64,000 nt of DNA. It comes from Bacillus sp. AFS055030 (GTDB taxonomy: Bacteria > Bacillota > Bacilli > Bacillales > Bacillaceae_G). The notes below the pieces were generated by a model, which was not told the DNA's origin, did not search any database, and saw nothing but the letters and a program-made list of their open reading frames with translations. Shown piece after piece: positions 44,702 to 54,100 of this stretch; position 1 is the first letter of the stretch; each line of letters begins with the position of its first letter. A program made the translations under genes and the position numbers. The stretch covers positions 25,243-89,242 of the forward strand of contig NZ_NUGT01000034.1 in NCBI RefSeq assembly GCF_002574545.1, read 5' to 3'.

Positions 44702-45768
44702 TTAATAATAAACACTTATTCTATTTAATTATTTTCACCCAATTCGGCGTCGCCATTACAAGCTATCCATATACTATGTATAAAATTTCAGGCCATGATG
44801 GTTGGATTTCTACTATTATAGGTGGCGTAATTGTTCAAATCATAATCTTAATTTATTATAGTTTATATAAAAAATTTCCTACCAAAAGCTTTACCGACTA
44901 TACAAAACTAATTACGAATCCATTTATAGGAACATGTATAAATATTTGTTATTTCATCTATTTTTTGTATGTTGTGCTCGTAGTTTCTATGAGATTTTCC
45001 GATATTATTACCATTTGGATTTTTCCAAAAAGCCCCTCTTGGCTTATACTCATTTTATTTTTATTTACAGCTTATATTGTTGCGAAAAATGACATTCTAA
45101 CAATTGCTAGAACTTATGTACTTTGTACTTTTATTTTTCTCATCTTTATTTTATTCCTATTATCTGCCTATGATAATGTACATGTTGGAAGAATATTGCC
45201 TATAGGTCACTCTCCTATTAAAAAGATTGGCTCAGGTGGATATTCATCATTTCTGGAAATGTTAGGTTTTGAAATCTTTCTATTTTTGGCACCAAGCTTT
45301 CAAGATACAAAAAAGAAATTATTTACTTTAACATTCGCCAATATTTTTACGACAATCTTTTATACCTTTATCATTTTCACGTCCTATATCAGATTAAGCA
45401 ATAAAGAAAATGGTTTTATCATAGATCCAATTCTTTATATTTTTAAAACATATAACTCAAAAATGATTGAAAGTTTAGATACAATCTTTTTAAGTTTATG
45501 GACTATTGTCATTTGTGCTACAGTAGTTAGTTATATTTATATCGTTAGTAAGGATGTTCATAATCGTTTATCTTTAATTGTTAAAAATAGAAAAAGTATT
45601 TTGTTTTTTATTATTTTATTAATTTTTGCCTTTTACCCTTTAATCTCTCTAAATGTTATAAAAAGAGAAACAATCGTTAATTTTGGAAGTTATTTGGACC
45701 CAATTTTCATTATCATTATTCCATTTCTTTTGTTCCTAATTAATAAAGTTAGGGGGCTAATAAATTGA
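44698..45768 (+). CDS. GerB-family germinant receptor subunit B
   Basis: Ten-span permease-like receptor subunit, 356 residues. AAGGAG precedes the ATG, which overlaps the A subunit stop (ATGA). The first helix LFYLIIFTQFGVAITSYPYT is typical. The stop overlaps the C subunit start. Confidence 0.93.
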   Translation: MINNKHLFYLIIFTQFGVAITSYPYTMYKISGHDGWISTIIGGVIVQIIILIYYSLYKKFPTKSFTDYTKLITNPFIGTCINICYFIYFLYVVLVVSMRFSDIITIWIFPKSPSWLILILFLFTAYIVAKNDILTIARTYVLCTFIFLIFILFLLSAYDNVHVGRILPIGHSPIKKIGSGGYSSFLEMLGFEIFLFLAPSFQDTKKKLFTLTFANIFTTIFYTFIIFTSYIRLSNKENGFIIDPILYIFKTYNSKMIESLDTIFLSLWTIVICATVVSYIYIVSKDVHNRLSLIVKNRKSILFFIILLIFAFYPLISLNVIKRETIVNFGSYLDPIFIIIIPFLLFLINKVRGLIN

Positions 45769-46901
45769 TGCGTAAGGCATTTAAAGTTATTTATTTACTT
45801 CTATCACTTTTATTAGTTAGTGGTTGCTGGGATTCAAGAACAATTACTGATAAAACATTAGTAAATGGGATTAGTTTTGATTTAAATCAAGATAAAAAAA
45901 TTGAAGTTAACGCATTAATACTAGACATTATCGGTAAAGGAGCTGGCGTTTTTGAATTCAAAACTGAGTCGGTTAACTCGGTAAGGGATTCGGTTTCCCA
46001 TGCTGGAATGGGAATCCAATCATTTTTACCTGGTGATATAACTACCTCAAAAACTAGAGTTTTATTATTAGGTGAAGAATTTTCCAAAACAAAATTTATC
46101 GATATTTTAAGTACATTTAGGCGTAGAACATTCTCAAATCTAAACGTATCAGTCGCAATAACAAATAAACAGCCTGCAAAAAATGTATTAGCAATAAAAA
46201 CGCTCGGAACTAAGCCTTTATCGTTTACTTTAAAAGATACAATTAAAAATGCTGAAGCAACCTCACTGACTCAAAAAATGCAACTATTTAATATTTTCAC
46301 AATTGCTTCCGAAACAGGTATAGACTTTACCTTACCTGTAGTTGATGTTACACCGACTAATCATGTAGAAGTTATTGGTGCTGGCTTAATACATAACGAT
46401 CAATATACTGGTCATTTTATTGATGCCGAACAATCCCCTCTTCTTTTAATGATGGTGGGACAATACGGGAATACTAGTAATTTTAATACAAAACTTCCCG
46501 AAAGATATAAAGAACCATTTAATACCGTTTCCTATGAAATCATAAGACCTAGAAGGAAATTATCAGTTTCTACTTCCAAGAATAAAATTGATGTTAAGAT
46601 AAAAATGAATGTAAATGTAAGAATAAACGAAATGACAACAATTAAAATGTTAAAGGAAGAAGAACTTCAGTCTACTATTCAAAAAGATTTAAATAAGCGA
46701 GCAAAAGAAGTTATAAAAGATATTCAACTTGCTAATAGTGATGTCCTTGGAATTGGTCGATATTTAAAAGAGCATCATCCTGAAAAATGGCGAAAACTTA
46801 ATTGGGATAAAGAGTTCCCTAAAATTAAAATCCATCCTAAAATAAAAGTAACCATTTTAAGCACAGGTGCAATTGGAAAAGAGTCTCAACTTGAGGAATA
46901 A
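45768..46901 (+). CDS. Ger(x)C-family germinant receptor lipoprotein subunit C
   Basis: Lipoprotein of 377 residues; the lipobox LLVSGC is followed by WDSRTITDKTLVNGISFDLN, the family opening. ATG 45768 overlaps the B subunit stop (TGATG); a TTG three bases earlier has slightly better spacing to AGGGGG. A terminator follows at 46908. It completes the second gerA-B-C operon. Confidence 0.93.
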   Translation: MRKAFKVIYLLLSLLLVSGCWDSRTITDKTLVNGISFDLNQDKKIEVNALILDIIGKGAGVFEFKTESVNSVRDSVSHAGMGIQSFLPGDITTSKTRVLLLGEEFSKTKFIDILSTFRRRTFSNLNVSVAITNKQPAKNVLAIKTLGTKPLSFTLKDTIKNAEATSLTQKMQLFNIFTIASETGIDFTLPVVDVTPTNHVEVIGAGLIHNDQYTGHFIDAEQSPLLLMMVGQYGNTSNFNTKLPERYKEPFNTVSYEIIRPRRKLSVSTSKNKIDVKIKMNVNVRINEMTTIKMLKEEELQSTIQKDLNKRAKEVIKDIQLANSDVLGIGRYLKEHHPEKWRKLNWDKEFPKIKIHPKIKVTILSTGAIGKESQLEE

Positions 46902-46907
46902 GAAAAG

Positions 46908-46953
46908 AAAAAGATAGTGTAGTCAGTTTAGAACCTGGCTTCACTATCTTTTT
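46908..46953. terminator. Bidirectional terminator
   Basis: AAAAAGATAGTG and CACTATCTTTTT form a perfect 12-bp stem between convergent gerC and LysR genes; the right arm includes the LysR stop region. Confidence 0.85.
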
Positions 46954-47851
46954 AATTACTTAAATGAAATTGTTTTTTTAATTCTTCAATAAATTCTTTT
47001 GCCAAAGGTGATAATGGTTTTGTCTGTAAATAAATTAACCAAAAATCCAGATCAAAAATTTCTTCATCCTTCATCGGTATTATTTTTATATCTCCGTTTA
47101 TGACCATTGGTCGATTTCGAATCGAAAATTCATGTAAATAGAGGATGGCTTGACTTTCTTTTACTAATTCAAAAAGTAAACTACTACGATTTGTTTTTAG
47201 CACAACATTTTTAGGATTCATTTTCGTAAATTTTAGTAACTTTTTATAATCCGAGTTTTTGTACATTACAATTTTTGCATTTATTAAGTCACTTGGAGAT
47301 ACAGAGTCGTAAGAATAAAAAGGTGATTTTTTCCCTACTGCAATACAAAAATGTCCATTATGTAAATGTTCAAATTCAATGAACTTTTCTTTTTTTAATT
47401 CTTCAAGCGTTGCTGGAATAAGTGCAAAATCATAATCTTGCTTTATAAAATTTTGAATCATATTAGCCGGATTTTCTTCCACTACTTCAAATGTAACTTC
47501 ATCTTGTTTCTCTTTAACATTTACGATTGTTTCTTGAAGTAGATACGTAAATGTAGGTGCAGTTAAGATTTTTAAATGAGTTTCACTTCTGTTTTTAATA
47601 TCATATATTTCCTTATTGAGATCCTTAATGGTGCTTAATAAAGTGATTGCCTTTGCTATGACTATTTTCCCTTCAAAAGTTGGTGTAACCCCTTGCTTCG
47701 AACGGTTAAAAATTTTTATGCCAAGCTCATTTTCTAATTGAGTAATTGATTGACTCATCCCAGAAGGAGAGATAAATAATTTTTCAGCAGCTTTTGTGAT
47801 TGACATTTCCTTTGCTGCATAGACAATATGTTCCATTTGTTCAAAATTCAT
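46952..47851 (-). CDS. LysR family transcriptional regulator
   Basis: Length 299. The N-terminal winged helix is MEHIVYAAKEMSITKAAEKL followed by FISPSGMSQSITQLENELGI, and the rest is a periplasmic-binding-protein-like effector domain. AAGGAG precedes the ATG. There is no divergent partner gene, so the target is not evident; the upstream space is occupied by the terminators of the giant protease gene. Confidence 0.9.
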   Translation of the reverse strand: MNFEQMEHIVYAAKEMSITKAAEKLFISPSGMSQSITQLENELGIKIFNRSKQGVTPTFEGKIVIAKAITLLSTIKDLNKEIYDIKNRSETHLKILTAPTFTYLLQETIVNVKEKQDEVTFEVVEENPANMIQNFIKQDYDFALIPATLEELKKEKFIEFEHLHNGHFCIAVGKKSPFYSYDSVSPSDLINAKIVMYKNSDYKKLLKFTKMNPKNVVLKTNRSSLLFELVKESQAILYLHEFSIRNRPMVINGDIKIIPMKDEEIFDLDFWLIYLQTKPLSPLAKEFIEELKKQFHLSN

Positions 47852-48007
47852 TTTTACAATTTCTCCTTAAGAAAACTAAATCGATTACTTTTTTACTGAT
47901 TTCAATTTTATCTTAACGATTAAAAAAAAAGCAATTATTTCTTATTATTAACATATTTAATGTCTACATGCGTTACTGACCTACTGGCGAATAATCTAAA
48001 AAAATAA

Positions 48008-48040
48008 GACAAGAATACTTTTTAAATTGTATTCTTGCCT
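48008..48040 (-). terminator. Second, distal terminator hairpin
   Basis: GACAAGAATAC and GTATTCTTGCC form an extended stem followed on the minus strand by TTATTTTTTTA. Confidence 0.6.
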
Positions 48041-48101
48041 TTCATTATTTTTAAGGGAAAGTTTTTAATTTGAAAAAAGTCAATCTAATCATTTTACTTT
48101 C

Positions 48102-48148
48102 AAAAAGGGTGTTTGAACCATCTTCTCAATATCATAAACACCCTTTTT
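48102..48148 (-). terminator. Terminator of the giant protease gene
   Basis: AAAAAGGGTGTTT and AAACACCCTTTTT are a perfect 13-bp stem about 40 bases past the stop codon. Confidence 0.92.
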
Positions 48149-48187
48149 GATGTTGGAATTAAAGAGTAAATTGTACTGCTTGTTATT

Positions 48188-51100
48188 TTATTTCTTTACA
48201 ACTTTGACAACTGTTGCAGAACTTTCATTTCCAGTTGAATCTTTTGCATAGACTGATATTTCTGTACCAACTTTTTGTTGTTTAATTTGGATCCTAAAAT
48301 TCCCTTTCGAATCAGCTTTTCCAGTTGCAATGGCAACACCATTGATTTTTACAGTAATCGTTGCATTCGCTAATGTTGTTCCTGAAATCTTTGGATCATT
48401 TTCATCGATTTCGTTAACATTCGGTTTATTTAGTGTCCATTTTGCGTAAATTGTTGTATCACTCGTTACTTTATCTGTTGCAAAATTCCATATTGTTTGT
48501 CCTGTTGCATCCTTGAACCATCCGGCAAAAGTATAGCCTGTTTTTGTTGGCACAGTTGGCTGAGAAATCATCGTGTTATAGTCTGTTTTGATCGCATTTA
48601 CAGCACTTCCACCTTGGCTATCAAATTTAACTGTATACGAGTTAATGCTCCACTTAGCAAATAACTCTGTATCTGCAGTTACTTTATCTGTTGCAAAATT
48701 CCATGGTGTTTTTCCTTCCGCATCTTTATACCATCCAACAAAAGTGTATCCAGTTCTTGTTGGCGCTGTCGGTGCTGTCATTGTCGTATTATAATCAACT
48801 TTCTTAGTTTCTACTAAGCTTCCATCTTGCTTGTTAAATTCTACTGTGAACTTATGAACTGACCATTTTCCATAAAGTGTTTTTGCAGAATAGATCGAGT
48901 TTGTAAAGTCCCAAGGAATTGTACATGCTTCATCTGCAAACCAACTTAAATCATATCCATAAGCAATCGGTGCAGTGATTCTTCGCACGACAATTCGATC
49001 TTTTGTTGCATCTTTTACTTCAGCTGGAGCACTATTTGGTAGTACAAAATGAACATTATATCCATTTACTACTTTTTGTACAACAGTCACATCAGCATAC
49101 TCTTTAGCTTTAATTGTAATCGTATAATCTTTAGCTTTTGTGAATAAACCTTGATTTAGAGTAATCAGACGATTTTCTTTATCTACAGTGTATTTCGATG
49201 CGTCTATTGGGAGACCGTTGACGTTAATGCCAGTAATCGCATTTGCCCAGTCTTTGTCACTGAACTCTAATACGATATCATTACCTACTGCATTATCCGT
49301 TGAATCAGCTGTCACAACAGAGCCAGCTAAAGCATATTTCGCATAAAGTGTAATTGGTTTTGTCACAATCGTATCAAAATCATATGGCATTGTTAAATTT
49401 TCATCCGTGTACCAACCATAGAATTTGTATCCCACTTTTGTCGGATCAATTGGTTTTGTTGCATTTCTGTCAACAATTTGAGCTGAAACTGGATCTCCAC
49501 CATTCGAATTAAATGTAACTGTATAACCAATTACTTGGTCAACAACTACAACATCTTTATATCCTTCTGAAACAATCGTCACATTGACTTTTTGTCCAAC
49601 TGTGAATAATGCTGCTTTAAGGATGATGCTATTATTAGTGATTGTGTAGTCTTTATTCAGTTCTAATGTTTTCGCACCAATTTTCACATCTTTGATGTTA
49701 TCTTTCCATGTCCCATCATCTGTAAACGGTAATGTAATATCGCTACCAACAATGTTTCCAGCAACATCTTTATTTACTGTAGGTGGAACTTTAATCCAAC
49801 ATAGATAGAAAGTTGAATTATCTGTTAGCACTTTAGGATTTGTCGTAATATCTGACTTCTTATCACTTGAATTTGCTGCATCCAAATATAGGTCATTACT
49901 AATCGTTAAATCACCATTTTTCACATGTACTGAACCCATACTCATAGTTGGTGCAGTTGTTTTTCCATTGACTAAAGTATCGGCAAAGAATGTGTCATTT
50001 GCATTCTTTAACGAACCGCCGTTTAAATCAATATGACGTCTATATCCAAGTTGAATACCTGGAATTGTAACATTTTCACCTGTTGTCGATGTTACAGTTA
50101 AATCATATCCTTTTACCCCACCAATATTTCCAAGTGATGGCATTTCACTGAAAGCAAACTTTTCACCTAAATTCGTTTGACCTGCTTTAACAGCTTGATC
50201 ATGTGTAGCTGTTGTGAAAGAAAGAATCCCATTACTTCCGTTAGATGACAAGTCATAAGTACTTGGGTCTAACGTATAAGTTGTTGGTGTCGTATCTGTT
50301 GAGCCATCGCTCTTCATCGCATAGAATTTCGCTTCAATTTTTGCAATTTTATCTTTACCTGTTAACCAAGAAACATTCGTTAAATAATCTGGGATATTGA
50401 TTTTTAAATCGCCTTCTCCTAGTACCCATCCTATTCCAGAAACTGCCCCGTTACTTCCATCGAATTTTAATCCATTAGGATTGTTTTTATCAACTGGTGA
50501 ATAACTTTGAGTTGTGTTCATTTGCCATTTTGCATAAACGGTTGCGTCTCCTGTTGCAGGGAACGATTGTGGATCCCACTGTGTTATACCTTCTGCTTCA
50601 TTATACCAACCTAGGAATTTATATCCAGGTTTAGTTGGTGCAGGTTTCATGAATGAGATTAATTCACTATTCGGACCATCCGTTCTACTGGATCCTGCCT
50701 TGAATCCTATCGCCATTGGTTTAATGGCTGTCCCTCCTTGGCTGTTAAACGTAACACTATATCCAACTGGTTGTTGACCTGTGTAGACTGGATCAGAACC
50801 AGCAATTACATCCGGGTAAACAGTGCCATCTTCACCTTGTGAGCCAATTGTAAATTTGTAAAGTTGTGGTAAATAACTTGTTCCACCAGGATTTACAGTT
50901 GCAGCATTATAGGTAGCACCATTTTTCGGATCTAGTGTTGAATTCGTCATAAATGTTTTCGCATTAAACGTAATTTTTCCTGGTTGACTAATATCGTAAT
51001 ATTTTTCATTTGTATCTGGATTAATTAAATTACTAATATCCATACTCTTACCACTATTCGTTGTTACAATTACCTTATTGATTCCGTTTCTCCACTTCGC

Positions 51101-54100
51101 ATCTTCTGGGAAAGTTAATGTTAAGTCCTTCCCAATATGCGCTACTGCTGGATCCGTAATAATTGGGATTGCAGGCGTTGGAATCGGTACCGATGATACT
51201 GTTAGAGATTTTGTTACATCTTGATAGCCTGTCGCTTTTACTGTAACTGTGTAATTCGTTGCCGTCGGGAATAATGAACCTGGGAACGTAATTTTTGATG
51301 GCATAGTTTGCTGTACACCATTCGCGTCATAATAAGTGTACCCTGGGTTGATTTTAACTAAATCCGTTACATCCGTTGAGCCTAACATAATTTTTGTAAT
51401 TGATTTTCTCCATACTACATCATCAACGAACACCGTGCTTGAAGGTGACATTGAGATTGTTGCTCCATTTTGCAAGTCTTGTAACTTTGGTGCTATGATG
51501 TTTTCTTGTGCTGGAGCTGCAAAATTAAGCTTTTGCATGACTTGCTCTACTGTGTCATCTTTATTTAACGTGATTGAACCCGCATATTGAGTAGTTATAG
51601 TTGTATCTTGTTCTACTTTTGTTTGTGCTGCTGGAACATCTAGCCCTGCATCAATAGCACTTTGATTTTGTTTACCAAAGTTTTTAAAGATGAAATAGAA
51701 GTCATTATAATCAATTCCATAACCAAATCCACTTGGCTTAATCCAGTATATATCTGCATCACGGTTCGTGTTTAAGAATGCCGTTTTGTTTGCTAGTTTA
51801 TTATCTGGATTATTCACATTATTTAAGTTTTTATATTGATAATACACATCGATTTCTTTCAGTAAATCCTTCATGTCGATAACGTTATCACCGTTAACAT
51901 CTCCACCTAAAAGGATCGGGAATAGACCTCGAATATCCTTTATAGTACCTGATTGATAACCATATTTATTTTCACCAATTACAGGTGTTTTTTCATATCC
52001 TTTAAAATGGCCTGGTACACTTGCTTCAACAGAATATGGCTTGTCACTAACACCCATCGTCAACGCATAATATGGGTTGATAAACGTATAAGCCATTGTA
52101 TTATTAAATGATGTCGGTTGGTCCGTTGTATATTTATTCCCTTTATCATCCGTAGCAGTTACCTTCGCACCAGAATCAACCGTAAATTGTGGATATTGGT
52201 TGTTTACGTTATTTCTAGAGAAAGATTCCGCTGCCACTTGTCCTCTAAGTACAGAGATGTTCTGTCTTACATAAGGTACATTAGTTGGAAACCAAGCGAC
52301 TTTTGTATTTTCACCTGACAAAGTTAAATTCGCTTGTAGTAATTGATACGGGAATTGACCTGTTATTGGATCAGGGTTGTTATAAGTCACATCTGCTTCT
52401 ATTATTGGCATATCATGGTCAAGAGCACCCTCTGATGCAATATTTGAAAGCGTCACATCTGTTGTTTTACCCTTTTGATAGATTGGATGAACATATGGTT
52501 CACCTACAGTAAGAACTTTAGTTGGATCTATTCCCTTATTAATAAGGTATTTTTTATAATCCTCTGTTAAGCGGATATTACTGAATTCATAAACACTATT
52601 ATCATTCAGCATAAATTTACCGCCTGTCATTCCTACTCCATACTTTGTTGTCAATGTCATCTTGAAAGGTTTATTATTATCAACAACTACCTTATCTTCG
52701 GTACCTGGTCCTGCATCTACTCCATTAGATGAAGTTAGCGTGACATACGGATTTCCTTTTTTAATAAAATAATAAGTTTGTCCGTTTAAACTGAAGTCAC
52801 TCTCACCTGAATAATCAACAGGATCAATATCAAATTGACTTCCCATTTTATTTGCAACGTCCTCAGCCGTCACACCAAAATGGAAACGACCATTCGTATC
52901 GGTTTTGAAGTAGACTGTAGGGAACATACTGTCTTGATAACCTACAACACTATTCAAGCCTTGATCAACAGGAACTGGTGACCCATCCTGAGGGCTTGGC
53001 ACTGACGTTTCCCCGTTAGATTTCATTACCTCTATGTTTGAGTCATAAACTTTACCACGGAAACCTTTAATTTCTTGTCCAGGTAGATACCCTGTCGGAT
53101 CAATTTCATAAATCCCGCCCTTAGAGTCTGAATCCATCGTCATAGTTGGTGGTGTACCGTCAACATATAGCGTATCTTCTGCAGTATAACGTTTTCCATC
53201 TTTACCATTTGCGATCAACTCAAGAGAATATGCGCCTTCTTTTAAAACTTGTACTTCGTTTGAAATACCAGATGCGTCATACGTACCATCGTATTCCTTT
53301 GTAAATGGAAGATACCATCCATTAAAAAGAGTTATACGTGGGCCGTATTGAACACCAGGGATGATACCACTACCGTTGGATAAGGTGTTAGCTACCCCTA
53401 TATATTTTCCGTCTTTGTTTTTTACTAGAATATAGTAGTTATCCATTTCGTTATTTACTGAGAAGTTATAAGCAGAAAGATTTCCTACACTAGTCGCTTT
53501 TAACGCGACTTGGAAATTATTAATACCTTTTTCAGCAACTGTAATCGTAAACGGAACGCGATAAGACTCTGTTGAATCAGCAGTGTTTACTAGGTTAATA
53601 TACCCTTCGTAAGTGCCCTCTAATGAATTTGACGGAACTGTAATTTTTGCTGTTGCTTTAACAGTACTTCCACCGCCAACATTAATGTTTGTCACATTTT
53701 GTCCACCGACAGTAAAATCAACTTTTACATCATTTCCAGTGCCTGGACCCACTTTATTCGATCCAGCAAATTTTGTTGAAATAAACTCAGTACTTACTTT
53801 AAATGTTTTACTGCTATTTCCTTGGTTAGAAACATTAAAATCTTTTGATGAAACCACATCATCTGAGCCGTTCGTTGCACCTTCTCCTCTTCCTTTAAAA
53901 CCAAAGAACATGCTTCCTGTAAGGTTTTCAACCTCTTTCAGAGTATTATCTGAATCAGCTGCGTATGCTTTATCTAAAACTTGGATTTTTACATTTGTTC
54001 CAATAGCACGAGCAGGATCAACACGTCCAGCACCTACTTGGTAAACACTATATTTCTTTGAATCTGTGTCAATACTTTTAGCTGTATTCATTAATGCTGC

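Larger units (their letters stand above)
47852..48187. other. Intergenic region with tandem terminators
   Basis: Between the LysR gene and the end of the giant protease gene, which both read on the minus strand. It holds two hairpins (48008-48040 and 48102-48148) and the AT-rich LysR upstream region. Nothing else seen. Confidence 0.5.

Noticed and set aside
53613-54044. 143-codon plus-strand frame inside the giant protease gene
   Set aside because: Opposite-strand shadow; composition is antisense-like (Pro/Leu/Val rich) and it lacks a ribosome site.
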